A stretch of DNA of 64,000 nt from Thermoguttaceae bacterium (lineage in GTDB: Bacteria; Planctomycetota; Planctomycetia; Pirellulales; Thermoguttaceae). Positions 9,450 through 19,680 of the stretch are shown in pieces. The stretch's first letter is position 1, and each line of letters begins with the position of its first letter. A program made the position numbers and the translations under genes. Under the pieces are notes generated by a model that was not told the DNA's origin, made no database searches, and saw nothing but the letters and a program-made list of their open reading frames with translations. Where the stretch lies: contig JAGBDN010000025.1 of NCBI GenBank assembly GCA_017937485.1, positions 1 to 64,000 on the forward strand, given 5' to 3'.

Positions 9450-10667
9450 TCACTTCGCGCCGGTTGCTTTGTTGACCAAAATCTTCAAACGCCCGACGTC
9501 GGAAACGATTTTTCCCGACGCGACGTCCGCTTCGGTAAAGCGCGCGACGTAAATTTCGCGTTCGCCGTAACGATCGAAGTCATACGTAACGAAAATCGTT
9601 CCGTCCTCGGTTTGGCCGCCGTCCGGATACGAAACGTTGTTCCGCTCGTCCAAAACGAGACCGCCGCTCCACGTCGCGCCGTCGTCGGTCGAGAGAAACG
9701 CCGTCATTCGCGACCGCCCGACGTCGGCGTCGATCGGGCCGTTCTTCACCAACAAAAGCGCGCCGGATTTCAAACGGCGAATGAAAAATCGCGACGACGT
9801 ATGCTTAATTTTCGACGGAACGACCGGCGTCCACGTCGCGCCGCCGTCGGTCGAAAACGATTCGCCGATCCCATACGTCGTTCGGTTCAGGAGCCAAAGC
9901 GTTCCGTCTTTTTTCTCGACGAGATTGTGTTCGTCGAAAATCGAAACGTCGCGCGGAACCTCGGCTCGACCGTAAAAGTCGAGCGTTTCGCCGCCGTCGG
10001 TCGAGACGTAAACCGCCGCGCCGCGGAGTCTTTCGTCGATTTTATATTTCGAGTCGAACCGCCAAATCGCGACCGGGAAGAGCCGACGTTTCTTCGAGTC
10101 GACGAGCGGTTTGCCCATCATAATCCCGTTCGAAAGGCGGCGCGGCTCGCTCCAAACGGCGTCGACGCCGGCCTCCGGATTCTCGGTCGTTACCGCCCAA
10201 ACGCCGACGCGACCGTCCCAAATCGACGGATTGAATTTCGACTCTTCGCCTTGCGCCCAAAAGAGCCAAAGTTTGCCGTTCGGGTCGCTCCAGATCGCCG
10301 GGTCGAACGCGCGAACGTTCCCGGGCGGGTCGATCGCGAAAATCGGCTTCGACCAAGTTTCGCCGCCGTCGCCGCTATGCGCCAGCAAAACGAAATTCTC
10401 GCCGCACTCGCCGCCGCCCCCGGAATACCAACAGACCCAAACGCCGCCGTCGCGCGAAACTTCGAGACTCGGAATCCCTTGCCAACGTCGGTTCGCGTCC
10501 GAATATTTTTCCGGAACCGGACGCAAAATCGGAGGCGCCGCCAACGGATCCGCCGCGTCGGGCTCTTGCGCCGCGACGTTCGCGTTAAAAACGCTCAATC
10601 CGGAAACGAAAATCGATAATTGCAGAAATAATAACGTCAAGAAAGAAAAAAGCGTCGATTTTTTCAT
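9450..10667 (-). CDS. Secreted sialidase-like BNR-repeat protein
   Basis: A 405-residue exported protein of the sialidase/neuraminidase-like beta-propeller group. A signal peptide is clear (MKKSTLFSFLTLLFLQLSIF... with cleavage likely after NVAAQ or nearby). Four Asp-box (SxDGGxTW) motifs are seen: HSGDGGETWS, VSTDGGETLD, FSTDGGATWT and LSTDDGATWS. RWQGIPSLEV stands in the place of the FRIP-type Arg motif. Whether it cleaves sialic acid or another sugar cannot be told from sequence. The ATG at 10667 has GGGGGA upstream. It is separated from ilvC by a strong terminator and followed by the 60-bp array. Confidence 0.85.
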   Translation of the reverse strand: MKKSTLFSFLTLLFLQLSIFVSGLSVFNANVAAQEPDAADPLAAPPILRPVPEKYSDANRRWQGIPSLEVSRDGGVWVCWYSGGGGECGENFVLLAHSGDGGETWSKPIFAIDPPGNVRAFDPAIWSDPNGKLWLFWAQGEESKFNPSIWDGRVGVWAVTTENPEAGVDAVWSEPRRLSNGIMMGKPLVDSKKRRLFPVAIWRFDSKYKIDERLRGAAVYVSTDGGETLDFYGRAEVPRDVSIFDEHNLVEKKDGTLWLLNRTTYGIGESFSTDGGATWTPVVPSKIKHTSSRFFIRRLKSGALLLVKNGPIDADVGRSRMTAFLSTDDGATWSGGLVLDERNNVSYPDGGQTEDGTIFVTYDFDRYGEREIYVARFTEADVASGKIVSDVGRLKILVNKATGAK

Positions 10668-10776
10668 TTCGTTCCCCCGTTCTCGACGCAACAACGCGCG
10701 TCGCTGTAGTAAATTAAGCAAAATAAACAAAAGAGGGAAAATCAAGAAGCGCGAAAAACGCCTCTTTAAAGACGCT

Positions 10777-10819
10777 CCGACGCGAAACGCTCGGCCAAGC
10801 CGAACTCGTTTCGCGTCGG
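10777..10819 (-). terminator. Terminator of ilvC
   Basis: A perfect 13-bp stem, CCGACGCGAAACG (10777-10789) with CGTTTCGCGTCGG (10807-10819), encloses a second 5-bp stem (TCGGC/GCCGA). On the minus strand it is followed by GCGTCTTT and then GTTTTT a little further on. It separates ilvC from the sialidase-like gene. Confidence 0.7.
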
Positions 10820-10855
10820 AAAAATCGCCGTTTAGAACGGAATTCTAAAATTTAA

Positions 10856-11863
10856 TTAGAATTCTTTCGCGTCGATCCAAGACATCATCTTGCGGAGACG
10901 CTTGCCGACTTGTTCGAGTTGGTGATCGTGTTCCGCGGCGCGGGTGCGCTTGAAGAACGGCGCGTTGACTTGGTTTTCGAGGAGGAAGTCGCGAGCGAAG
11001 GTACCGTTTTGGATTTCTTCCAAAATCTTCTTCATTTCCTTCTTCGCTTCCGGACCGACGACGCGCGGGCCGCGGGTGTAGTCGCCGTATTCGGCGGTGT
11101 TCGAAACGCTGTAACGCATATAGTTCAGGCCGCCTTGGTAGAACAAGTCGACGATGAGCTTCATTTCGTGCATGCATTCGAAATACGCCATTTCCGGTTG
11201 GTAACCGGCTTCGACGAGGGTTTCGAATCCGGCCTTGATGAGGGCGCTGACGCCGCCGCAGAGAACGGCTTGTTCGCCGAAGAGGTCGGTTTCGGTTTCT
11301 TCTTTGAACGTCGTTTGGATGACGCCGCCCTTGGTGCCGCCGATGCCTTTCGCGTAGGCGAGACCGATCGCTTTTTCACGTTCGCCGCATTGATCGTCGA
11401 GCGCGATCAAGCACGGGACGCCGCCGCCCTTGACGTATTCCGAACGAACCAAGTGGCCCGGGCCCTTCGGCGCGATCATAATGGCGCGGTTCGATTTCGG
11501 GAGGTCGAATTGGCCGTAGTGGACGTTGAAGCCGTGCGTCGCGAGAATGATGGCGCCTTCCTTGAGGTTGTCGCGGATGCTTTCGCGATAGATTTTGCCT
11601 TGGACTTCGTCCGGGAGGGTGATGACGATAATGTCGGCTTGTTTGACGGCTTCGGCGACGCACGGAATCGGTTCGAAACCGGCTTCTTTCGCGAGACGAT
11701 AGTTGTCGGAACCTTCGCGTTGGCAAACGATAACGTTGCAACCGCTGTCGCGGAGGTTTTGCGCGTGCGCGTGCCCTTGCGAACCGTAACCGATAATCGC
11801 GATCGTCATATCCTTCAAGACGGAAAGATCGGCGTCGTTTTCATAATAAACCGTAGCAGCCAT
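10856..11863 (-). CDS. ilvC: Ketol-acid reductoisomerase (NADP)
   Basis: This enzyme rearranges and reduces acetolactate or acetohydroxybutyrate in valine, leucine and isoleucine synthesis. Its 335 residues match class I enzymes. The Rossmann motif [17 protein letters not shown], the catalytic-domain motif with metal-binding Asp and Glu ([13 protein letters not shown]) and the C-terminal knotted domain ([21 protein letters not shown]) are all intact. GAGGAG precedes the ATG. It lies about 185 bases downstream of ilvN; the catalytic large subunit gene ilvB is not in the window. Confidence 0.97.
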   Translation of the reverse strand: MAATVYYENDADLSVLKDMTIAIIGYGSQGHAHAQNLRDSGCNVIVCQREGSDNYRLAKEAGFEPIPCVAEAVKQADIIVITLPDEVQGKIYRESIRDNLKEGAIILATHGFNVHYGQFDLPKSNRAIMIAPKGPGHLVRSEYVKGGGVPCLIALDDQCGEREKAIGLAYAKGIGGTKGGVIQTTFKEETETDLFGEQAVLCGGVSALIKAGFETLVEAGYQPEMAYFECMHEMKLIVDLFYQGGLNYMRYSVSNTAEYGDYTRGPRVVGPEAKKEMKKILEEIQNGTFARDFLLENQVNAPFFKRTRAAEHDHQLEQVGKRLRKMMSWIDAKEF

Positions 11864-12048
11864 TTGCGCTAACTCCTCAAATTTAAAGTGTTATTCTTTG
11901 CGCGACCGACGCCGCGCCTTCGCGTTTAGAACGCGACGCGGCGGTCGGACGCGGCCGTTTCATTTTCGCTTATTTTTATTTTACTCGCGAATTCATTTAT
12001 TATTCGCGATATTCATTTACGCGACTTTCGCCAATTTCCGATTCGGCG

Positions 12049-12549
12049 TTATTCGTTCGAATCGGCGTTTTTGCCGTCGCCCCGCGGCGCGGCGATGCAA
12101 CCGGAACGAGTCAAGCCGACGATCTTATACGGCGCCAACGCTTTAATGAACGCGTCGATTTTCGCTCCGTCGCCGCTAATTTCGATCAAAAGCGATTTCG
12201 GCGCGACGTCGACGACTTGCGCGCGGAAAATCTCGACTAACTCGAGAACTTCGCTTCGTTCGCCCCGCTCCGCCTCGACGCGAACCAACGCCAAGTCGCG
12301 CTCGACGTGTTCGACGCGGGAAAGATTGACGGTCTCGACGACGGTAACGAGTTTTTGCAGTTGACTTTCCACCTGCCGCATCATATCTTTGTCGACGTTC
12401 AGGACGATCGTCATCCGAGAAAAACGCGGGTCTTCCGTCGCGCCGACCGTTAAACTGTCGACGTTGTAACCGCGCGACGCCAGCAAACCGGCGACGTGCG
12501 AAAGGACGCCGGACGCGTTCTGCACTAAAATCGAAATTACGTTTCTCAT
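12049..12549 (-). CDS. ilvN: Acetolactate synthase small (regulatory) subunit
   Basis: A 166-residue ACT-domain protein that activates the large subunit and confers valine feedback inhibition. The N-terminal ACT domain shows VLVQN-type sequence (ISILVQNASGVLSHVAGLLASRG), then YNVDSLTVGATEDPRFSRMTIV, followed by the second regulatory domain (EVLELVEIFRAQVVDV). The symbol ilvH would be equally valid. A strong promoter lies about 86 bases upstream and ilvC follows. There is no ilvB neighbour here, which differs from the common ilvBNC order. Confidence 0.93.
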   Translation of the reverse strand: MRNVISILVQNASGVLSHVAGLLASRGYNVDSLTVGATEDPRFSRMTIVLNVDKDMMRQVESQLQKLVTVVETVNLSRVEHVERDLALVRVEAERGERSEVLELVEIFRAQVVDVAPKSLLIEISGDGAKIDAFIKALAPYKIVGLTRSGCIAAPRGDGKNADSNE

Positions 12550-12634
12550 TTTTTACTCGTTCTTCGCAATCGAAAAATTTTTTCGCCGAGTCGCCGCCAA
12601 ACGCGCGGACGTCGGCGTCTCGATGAATTTCTTC

Positions 12635-12662
12635 ATTATACCCCCGCAAGAAATATTGACAA
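12635..12662 (-). promoter_or_regulatory. Sigma-70-type promoter of ilvN-ilvC
   Basis: On the minus strand TTGTCA (12662-12657), a 16-bp spacer and TATAAT (12640-12635). It is the best-matching promoter upstream of ilvN. Confidence 0.8.
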
Positions 12663-12864
12663 GCGCGGAACAGGCAAACAACGCGTAAAAAAAGAATTGA
12701 AACCGATTTTTTCTTCAAGAAATCTCGCCTAAAGTTAATCTTCACTAATCCTTGCCGCTCTCGCCGAGAAACTGCGCAAGCAGCGCAAAATAGGTAATTT
12801 ACTTCCCTGTCAAAAAGAAATCGTCAATCGACGCAATTTAGGCAAATCAAGCAAAATTTAACGC
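12663..12864. other. AT-richer intergenic region between ilvN promoter and uvrA terminator
   Basis: No gene seen. It contains short degenerate motifs such as CAAAATAGGTAATTT and CAATTTAGGCAAATC; the former resembles CAAAATAGGTCAAATT at about 34135. Confidence 0.4.
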
Positions 12865-12900
12865 CAAGCGCCGTCGAGTTCGTTCGCTCGACGGCGCTTG
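12865..12900 (-). terminator. Terminator of uvrA
   Basis: CAAGCGCCGTCGAG (12865-12878) pairs perfectly with CTCGACGGCGCTTG (12887-12900), a 14-bp stem with an eight-base loop, directly after the uvrA stop. The following sequence is GCGTTAAATTTTG, so the U-run is weak. Confidence 0.65.
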
Positions 12901-12913
12901 CTCGCGTTTTTCG

Positions 12914-15900
12914 TCAACGTTGCGCCAACGCTTTGGCGAGGTAAGGCCCGGTTTTCGACGCCGGGTTTTGCGCGATCTGCTCCGGCGTGCCCTCGGCGAT
13001 AATCGTTCCTCCCTCGTCGGCGGCGCCGGGGCCCAGCTCGATAATATAGTCGGCCGCGCGCATCATTTGCAGGTTGTGTTCGACGACGATCAACGAATTT
13101 CCCGTTTCGAGAAGCGCGTTAAAACCGTCGAGCAACTGCACGACGTCGGCGAAGTGCAAACCGGTCGTCGGCTCGTCGAGGATGAACAAACACGGGCCCT
13201 TGCGAGCGTCCGAGAGACGCGCCGCCAACTTCAAGCGCTGCGACTCGCCGCCGGACAGCGTGTTCGCCGGTTGGCCGAGGCGCAAATAATCGAGCCCGAC
13301 GTCGCAGAGCCGCTTCAGTTTCTGCTGAATTTTCGGCTGACCGCGGAAGAACGAAAACGCTTCGCGCGCCGTCATATCGAGCGCTTCGGCGATGTTGCGT
13401 CCGCGATAGGTAATATCCAAAATATTCTGCTGATACCGTCGACCGTTGCAGAGCGGGCAACGAACGTACACGTCGGCCATAAACTGCATATCGATCGCCA
13501 AGAAACCTTCGCCCTTGCACGCGTTGCAGCGTCCTCCGTCGACGTTGAAGCTAAAATACCCGGCGTTGTAACCGGCGGCTTTCGCGTCCGGCGTTTCGGC
13601 GTACAGCGAGCGAATATCGTCGAAAATTTTTAAATACGTTACCGGATTCGAGCGCGGCGAACGTCCGATCGGCGTTTGATCGATCAAGGCGACTTCGTCG
13701 AGTTGGTCGTAACCGAGCAATTTCTCGTAAGGCAAGCCCTTCGGCGCGGCGGCGTCCGTTCCGAGTTTCGCGCAAAGCGCCGGGTAAAGCGTCTCTTGAA
13801 CCAGCGTGCTTTTACCGGCTCCGCTGACGCCCGCGACGACGCAAAGAACGCCGAGCGGAAAGACCGCGTTCACGTTCTTTAGGTTGCGTCCGGACGCGCC
13901 GACCACCTCCAGAAAACCGCCGTCTAAAATGCGTCGACGCGGAATCCCGCCCCCGACGCGGCGCCCCGAAAGGTAACTTCCGGTCAGCGAGTCGGGAGAC
14001 GCTTTCATTTCGTCGATCGTCCCTTCGAAGACGACGCGACCGCCCCCTTGACCGGCTTCCGGGCCGATTTCGACGACGCGATCCGCCGCTTCGAGAATCG
14101 TTTCGTCGTGTTCGACGACGACGACCGTGTTGCCGCGATCGCGCAAACCGACGATCGATTCGAGGAGCCGCTCCGTGTCTTGCGGGTGAAGCCCGATCGT
14201 CGGCTCGTCGAGAACGTAAAGCATATCGACGAGATTCGAACCGAGCGTCGACGTCAAACTAACGCGGCGCTGTTCGCCGGAACTAAGCGTTTTCATCGGA
14301 CGGTCGAGCGTCAAATAACCGAGCCCGACTTGCTCCAAATACTTCAAACGAGCCCGCGTTTGGTCGAGCGCGATCTTGCCGACTTTGCGCATCCAAGGCG
14401 AAAGTTCCCAAGACTCGATCGTCTTCAAAATTTGCGAAATCGGCGCCGACGACAGGTCGTGAATGCTCTTGCCGCCGATTTTTACCGCGAGCGCTTCTTG
14501 ACGCAGGCGCGCGCCGTCGCACATCGGGCACGTTCGATAACATCGCCAACGGCTCAAGAAGACGCGGATATGCATCTTGTATTTTTGCTTTTGCAGACGG
14601 ATAAAGAAGCCGTTGAGCCCTTCGTAACCGAGCCGCCGCGAACCGTTAAGGAGCAATTTCAGCTCTTTGCGCGTCAAGTCGGAAAACGGAACGCGCGTTC
14701 GGACGCCGAGCTCGTCGGCGATCGCCAAAAAGCGTTTCAAGTTATCGCGATAAGCGGCGCTGTTCCAAGGCGCGACGGCGCCGTCGTGAATCGAGCGCTT
14801 TTTGTTCGGGAAAATCAAGTCGAAATCGAGCGCCATCAAGTTGCCGAACCCTTCGCAACAGGGGCAGGCGCCGAGCGGACTGTTGAAGCTGAACAACTTC
14901 GGCTCGATCGACGGGAACTCGACTCCGCAGTCTTCGCAACGCGTTCGACGGCTAAATCCGACGAGCGTCCAACGTTCGCCGTCGAGTTCGAACGCCGTTC
15001 CGGTTCGCGTCCGCTCGACCGTTTCGTCGTTTTCGTCGCGAGTTTTCAGCGTCGCGTCGCCCTCGACGAAGACCCAGCAGCGCGAATCGCCGTAAGCGAG
15101 CGCCGTTTCGACCGCTTCGAAAAGCCGCTCGTTCGACGTTTTTCCGATTTTCGCGCGGTCGACGACAAAGTAAATCGGCGGCGCGCCCGGCGCTTTTTTG
15201 ATTTCGTTGCGACGTTGGAGGTATTGACGGAGCGCGCCGTCTTCGCCGTCCGGGTCGATCGTTAAAAGACGCGACTGCGTTTTCGACGCGCCGTCCGCTT
15301 CGCTCGCGCCGCTCCAATCGTTTTCATTCCCCTCCGACTCTTCGTCGTCGGTCGTCTTTTTCCGTCCGCGCCGCGCTTTCGACTTCGGCTTTTCCTCCGC
15401 TTCGTTCGCGCCTTCCTCGTCGGCTTCGCTTTCGCCCAAATCGTCGACGACGCCGTCGGCGAAAGCCGCGTCAAACTCGTCGGTCTCGTCGTCGAATTCT
15501 CTCGCCGCGGCGACTTCGTCGAGTCGTTCGTCGTCGAATTCTCCGTCGTTTTTCGCGCCGCCCAAATCGGTTTCGTCGTCCGACGAACGGAGCCCGTATT
15601 CGGCGAACTCTTCCTCGTCGGAACGCGTCGCGGCCGCTAAATAAAGAAGACGCGCTTCGGCGTATTTTTCAATCGGGAACCCGCCGGGATCGTCCAAATT
15701 GAACGACTCGCCCATCGCGACGCCGCGCCGGAACCCCTTTTCTTTCCATTCGGCTTCAAAATCGGGCTTGGTCGCGCGCAAACTTTCGGTCGACGGCGAA
15801 AAAGCGACGAGAATCCGCGTTCCTTCGGCCAACCCGCTCAACGCGTCGACGATTCCTTGCGGCGAGTCGCGACGCACTTCCCGACCGCAACTTTGGCAGT

Positions 15901-16285
15901 ACGGCGTTCCGATTTTCGAGTAAAGCAAGCGCAGATAATCGCTCGTTTCGGTCGCCGTTCCGACGGTCGAACGCGACATTTGCCCAAGCGGTCGCGACGT
16001 TACCGCGACGGCCGGCGGCGCGCCCTCGACTCGATCGACGTCCGGACGTTCCAGCTTTTCCAAAAATTGACGCGCGTAAGCCGAAAAACTCTCGATATAA
16101 CGCCGCTGCCCCTCCGCGTAAAGCACGTCGAGCGCAAGACTACTTTTGCCGCTCCCGCTGACGCCGCAAAACGCGACCAACTTATAATAAGGAATATCCA
16201 GATTAACCGATTTTAGGTTATGCGCTCGCGCGCCGCGCACCGAGATACGTCCCGGATTCGACTTAACGGGATGGAAAGAAGACAT
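12914..16285 (-). CDS. uvrA: Excinuclease ABC subunit A with acidic insertion
   Basis: UvrA is the damage-sensing ATPase of nucleotide excision repair and loads UvrB. Both ATPase modules are present: Walker A GVSGSGKSSLA and GVSGAGKSTLV, signatures LSSGEQRRVSL and LSGGESQRLKLA, and Walker B YVLDEPTIGLHP and FILDEPTTGLHF. Zinc-binding Cys pairs appear in CEDCG/CPCC and CNACKGEG/CPLCNGR. At 1123 residues it is about 180 longer than usual. Much of the excess is an Asp/Glu-rich stretch at about residues 222-340, inside the UvrB-binding domain, ending with a basic KPKSKARRGRKK patch. The ATG at 16285 starts MSSFHPVKS; the frame extends upstream without family similarity. A promoter and a terminator flank it. 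Confidence 0.95.
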   Translation of the reverse strand: MSSFHPVKSNPGRISVRGARAHNLKSVNLDIPYYKLVAFCGVSGSGKSSLALDVLYAEGQRRYIESFSAYARQFLEKLERPDVDRVEGAPPAVAVTSRPLGQMSRSTVGTATETSDYLRLLYSKIGTPYCQSCGREVRRDSPQGIVDALSGLAEGTRILVAFSPSTESLRATKPDFEAEWKEKGFRRGVAMGESFNLDDPGGFPIEKYAEARLLYLAAATRSDEEEFAEYGLRSSDDETDLGGAKNDGEFDDERLDEVAAAREFDDETDEFDAAFADGVVDDLGESEADEEGANEAEEKPKSKARRGRKKTTDDEESEGNENDWSGASEADGASKTQSRLLTIDPDGEDGALRQYLQRRNEIKKAPGAPPIYFVVDRAKIGKTSNERLFEAVETALAYGDSRCWVFVEGDATLKTRDENDETVERTRTGTAFELDGERWTLVGFSRRTRCEDCGVEFPSIEPKLFSFNSPLGACPCCEGFGNLMALDFDLIFPNKKRSIHDGAVAPWNSAAYRDNLKRFLAIADELGVRTRVPFSDLTRKELKLLLNGSRRLGYEGLNGFFIRLQKQKYKMHIRVFLSRWRCYRTCPMCDGARLRQEALAVKIGGKSIHDLSSAPISQILKTIESWELSPWMRKVGKIALDQTRARLKYLEQVGLGYLTLDRPMKTLSSGEQRRVSLTSTLGSNLVDMLYVLDEPTIGLHPQDTERLLESIVGLRDRGNTVVVVEHDETILEAADRVVEIGPEAGQGGGRVVFEGTIDEMKASPDSLTGSYLSGRRVGGGIPRRRILDGGFLEVVGASGRNLKNVNAVFPLGVLCVVAGVSGAGKSTLVQETLYPALCAKLGTDAAAPKGLPYEKLLGYDQLDEVALIDQTPIGRSPRSNPVTYLKIFDDIRSLYAETPDAKAAGYNAGYFSFNVDGGRCNACKGEGFLAIDMQFMADVYVRCPLCNGRRYQQNILDITYRGRNIAEALDMTAREAFSFFRGQPKIQQKLKRLCDVGLDYLRLGQPANTLSGGESQRLKLAARLSDARKGPCLFILDEPTTGLHFADVVQLLDGFNALLETGNSLIVVEHNLQMMRAADYIIELGPGAADEGGTIIAEGTPEQIAQNPASKTGPYLAKALAQR
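15265..15620 (-). other. Acidic low-complexity insertion in UvrA
   Basis: About 118 codons dominated by Asp, Glu and Ala between LLYLAAATRS and LLTIDPDGED, immediately before the conserved IYFVVDRAKIG strand of the UvrB-binding domain. The reading frame is kept and composition at the third base matches the rest of the gene, so it is an in-frame expansion and not a sequencing artefact that breaks the gene. Confidence 0.8.
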
Positions 16286-16450
16286 AACGCTCTCTTCGAC
16301 AAAAATTTCGGCAAACGCTCGGCTAGCCGACCGAAAATCAAAACAAGGAACCAAAAACCGCGAAAACGACGTTTCCTCGCGACAACTCGGCGAGAAACAA
16401 AAATCAACGCTTAACCCGATTTTCAAAAACAACGCGCCCGCGCTTTCTCT

Positions 16451-16478
16451 ATTATACCCGGAGTCGGCGACGGCGCAA
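16451..16478 (-). promoter_or_regulatory. Promoter of uvrA
   Basis: On the minus strand TTGCGC (16478-16473), a 16-bp spacer and a perfect TATAAT (16456-16451), about 165 bases before the start codon. I saw no LexA-like operator beside it. Confidence 0.6.
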
Positions 16479-16926
16479 GCGACCGGCGGGCGGTTCGACG
16501 CAAAAAATCGCCGCCTTCATCGTTTTACGCCCTTTTTAGCGTCTTTGTTCGCGTCGAAATTTCCGCCGTTCGCGCCTTTTTTCTTCCTCGCGCCTCTTTT
16601 CGACCGTTTCTTCGCGTTCCCCCGTCTAATCGTTCGAAAATAAAATAAACGTCGAATATTCCTATGTTTCGCGCGTCGCCGAACGTTTTCGCGCGTCTTT
16701 TCCCCAAAAACCTTTCGCTTCAATCCTTGCAACCGTTACATTTCCGCCGTTTTTCCTTCAAGACGCGCCGGGCCGGGTAGTTTTTTTTATCGTCGGCGCT
16801 ATAATAAGAAACGAGTCGTTTGGGCGGACGTTCCGCTAAAGCGACTAATTTTCGCTTAAAAAAACCGCGCGAACCGTCGCTTTCCGTTCGCGCCCTTATT
16901 AATATATCGCAAAGGATGCTCGTTTT
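16479..16926. other. Divergent intergenic region uvrA/ftsH
   Basis: No gene supported; the Arg/Lys-rich minus-strand frames are shadows. On the plus strand TATAAT at 16800-16805 lacks a good -35. TTATTAATATAT at about 16899 precedes the ftsH ribosome-binding site AAAGGA; a nearly identical CCTTATTAATATATAG occurs near 46691. Confidence 0.5.
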
Positions 16927-19605
16927 ATGAACGCACGTTCGCCTTTTAACTTCCTTGTCGACGCGCTCGCTCCGGTCGCTCTTTTCTCGGAGCGCCGCGA
17001 CGGCTCGAAGAACGGCGCGCCGATTAGCGACGAAACTTACGACCGTATTCCCGACAAATTCAAGTCGCCGACTCCGGACGCTTCGTCGAAACGCAACGAA
17101 CTCAAACGCCGTCGCGAAGAGCCGCCGCGTCGACGTCCGACGCCGCCGACTCAACCGGAGGGTCGTTCGCCTCTTCCGAATATTTTGCTCGCGCTCGCGC
17201 TCGCGTCGATCGCCTATTTCGCCTATCAATCGTTTTTCCTTTCGAAGTCGACGGAGATCGCTTGGACGGCGTTCAACGAAGCGCTCGACGCGAACGAAAT
17301 CGAAACGGCGAACTTAAAGGGCAATCGTCTCGTCGGCGAACTGCGCGCAATCCCGCCTCTCGAACGTTGGGCGGAAATCGTCCCGAACGGCAAAAAAACG
17401 TTCGAACGTTTGACCGCTCAATTCGACCGCGCGCACCCGAACCAAGCGAAAGAGTTCCAAGCCGCGCTCGACGCGAAACAGTTGGCGACGACCGTTAAGT
17501 CGACCGCGACCGGTCTCGAACTCGCGTTGCAAGAAGGCGACGTCGTTCTCCGAACGCGCCTCCTTCCCAACGACGCGACGGCGGCGGACGTCGCGGCGGC
17601 GCAAGCGGATTTAACGCAAAATTATAAACTCGGCTTCCAAATCGCTCAACGTTGGCGCGTCGCTCCGCTCGACAAAAAAGGGAACGCCGTCGAGTTGGTT
17701 AACGTCGTTACGAAAAAGCGCGTCGGCGTCCAATTCCACAAGAAATATGTCTGCGAAGCGCCGGCGTTCGCGTTTTCCGATCAAACGATCGACGCTCGCC
17801 TCCGCGCCAAGCTCGACTCGTACACGTCGACGACGCCGCAAGACGGTTCGTCGCTGGTGATGCTCCTGAGCGCCGCCGTTTCGATCTTTTTCCTTATTTT
17901 CATCTTCCGGATGATGCGCCGCGCCAACGAACAGATGATGGGCGGCGGAGGCGGCGGATTCGGCGCCTTCACGAAGAGCTTGGCGAAGCGGTACGAACCG
18001 GATCGAGCGAAGCGCGTTACCTTCGCCGACGCCGCCGGGATGGACGCGGTGAAAGCGGAGCTGATCGAAATCGTCGACTACCTGAAAAATCCGGCGAAAT
18101 ACGAGCGGATGGGCGCCCGCGTTCCGAAGGGGACGCTCCTTTTCGGCCCTCCCGGCACCGGGAAAACGCTCCTGGCGCGCGCCGTCGCGGGCGAAGCGGA
18201 CGTTCCGTTTTACTCGATCAACGGCTCGGAGTTTATCCAAATGTTCGTCGGCGTCGGCGCGAGTCGCGTTCGCGACATTTTCGCGACGGCGAAAGAAAAC
18301 GCTCCGTCGATCCTCTTCATCGACGAAATCGACGCGGTCGGGCGCCAACGCGGCGCGGGCGTCGGCGGCGGTCAAGACGAGCGCGAGCAAACGTTGAACC
18401 AAATTTTGAGCGAAATGGACGGTTTCGCGCAAAACGACTCGGTAATGGTGATGGCGTCGACGAACCGTCCGGACGTTCTCGACCCCGCGTTGATGCGTCC
18501 CGGTCGCTTCGACCGTCATATTACCGTCGGCCGTCCGTCGTTGAAGGGTCGCGTCGAAATTTTCAACGTGTACCTGAAAAAGATTCCGCTCGGCGCCGAC
18601 GTTTCGGTCGACGCGCTGGCGAAAAAAACGGTCGGCTTCACCGGCGCGGACATTCGCAACTTCGTCAACGAAGCGACCCTTTGGGCGACGCGCAACAACA
18701 AAAACGAGGTGAATTCCTCCGACTTCGACTTCGCGTTCGAAAAAATCCAAATGGGTCTCAAACGCGACGAAATCGTGTCGCCGAAAGAGAAGCGCAAGAC
18801 GGCGTATCACGAGGCCGGACACGCGCTTATCGGTTGGTTCCTCCCGGTCGGTTCGACGGTTCACAAGATCACCATCGTCCCGCGCGGTCGTTCGCTCGGC
18901 GCGACCTGGTTCCTCCCGGAAGACGACAAACTGAATTACAACGAATCGGAAGTTCGCGCGACGCTGGCTCGCTTCTTGGCCGGTCGCGCCGCTGAAAAGC
19001 TCGTGTACGACGAGACTTCCGCCGGCGCCGAGAACGACCTGAAACGGGCGACCGACTTGGCGCGCGATATGATCGTTCACTGGGGAATGAGCGAGCGGCT
19101 CGGCCCGGTCGCGTTCCGCAACTCGGAGTCGCACCCGTTCCTGGGGCGCGAAATGACGAACGACGTTCGCGAATACAGCGAGGAAACGGCCCGCGTTATC
19201 GACGAGGAAATCGTCCGAGTGATGCGCGAGGCCGACGAAACGGCGCGCAACTTAATTATCGAAAAGCGCGAACTTTTCGAAGCGCTGACCGACGCGTTAG
19301 TCGCCGAGGAAGAGCTCGATTACGACCAAATCGTCGCGATTTTGGGCCCCATGCCGAAAGAAGCCGACGAAGAAGACGCCGTGTCGCAAACCGAAACGCC
19401 GACCGACTCGCCCGCGTCGCCCGACGCGAACTCGAACGTTCCGAGCGACTTAACGATTTCGGTCGCGTCGCCCGACGTTCCGCCGACGCAATTGCAAGCC
19501 GACGCGACGCTTAACGACGGCGCCGCGCTTGACGACGCCAAGTCGCCGACGCAAAACGCCGAATTGTCCGAAACCGACTCGCCCGACGAAAACGGCGTCG
19601 CGTAA
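16927..19605 (+). CDS. ftsH: ATP-dependent zinc metalloprotease FtsH
   Basis: FtsH is a membrane-anchored AAA+ protease that degrades misfolded membrane proteins and regulators. Domains in order are an 83-residue basic, Pro/Arg-rich cytoplasmic extension, TM1 (about 84-106), a periplasmic domain, TM2 (about 309-332), a Gly-rich linker, the AAA module (Walker A GPPGTGKT near 408, Walker [10 protein letters not shown], Arg finger region MRPGRFDRH), the zinc site HEAGH near 627 with a later Asp ligand in [11 protein letters not shown], and an acidic Ser/Asp/Pro-rich tail from about 810. At 892 residues it is roughly 250 longer than E. coli FtsH, because both ends are extended. AAAGGA precedes the ATG. 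A perfect terminator follows. Confidence 0.96.
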   Translation: MNARSPFNFLVDALAPVALFSERRDGSKNGAPISDETYDRIPDKFKSPTPDASSKRNELKRRREEPPRRRPTPPTQPEGRSPLPNILLALALASIAYFAYQSFFLSKSTEIAWTAFNEALDANEIETANLKGNRLVGELRAIPPLERWAEIVPNGKKTFERLTAQFDRAHPNQAKEFQAALDAKQLATTVKSTATGLELALQEGDVVLRTRLLPNDATAADVAAAQADLTQNYKLGFQIAQRWRVAPLDKKGNAVELVNVVTKKRVGVQFHKKYVCEAPAFAFSDQTIDARLRAKLDSYTSTTPQDGSSLVMLLSAAVSIFFLIFIFRMMRRANEQMMGGGGGGFGAFTKSLAKRYEPDRAKRVTFADAAGMDAVKAELIEIVDYLKNPAKYERMGARVPKGTLLFGPPGTGKTLLARAVAGEADVPFYSINGSEFIQMFVGVGASRVRDIFATAKENAPSILFIDEIDAVGRQRGAGVGGGQDEREQTLNQILSEMDGFAQNDSVMVMASTNRPDVLDPALMRPGRFDRHITVGRPSLKGRVEIFNVYLKKIPLGADVSVDALAKKTVGFTGADIRNFVNEATLWATRNNKNEVNSSDFDFAFEKIQMGLKRDEIVSPKEKRKTAYHEAGHALIGWFLPVGSTVHKITIVPRGRSLGATWFLPEDDKLNYNESEVRATLARFLAGRAAEKLVYDETSAGAENDLKRATDLARDMIVHWGMSERLGPVAFRNSESHPFLGREMTNDVREYSEETARVIDEEIVRVMREADETARNLIIEKRELFEALTDALVAEEELDYDQIVAILGPMPKEADEEDAVSQTETPTDSPASPDANSNVPSDLTISVASPDVPPTQLQADATLNDGAALDDAKSPTQNAELSETDSPDENGVA

Positions 19606-19631
19606 CCGCCGTTCCGTCCCAACCTAACCCC

Positions 19632-19664
19632 GCGCGACGCAAGCGATTGCGTCGCGCTTTTTTT
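19632..19664 (+). terminator. Intrinsic terminator of ftsH
   Basis: GCGCGACGCAA (19632-19642), loop GCGA, TTGCGTCGCGC (19647-19657), then seven T. A textbook structure, ending 16 bases before the methyltransferase start. Confidence 0.93.
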
Positions 19665-19680
19665 CAATCGCAAATCGCCG

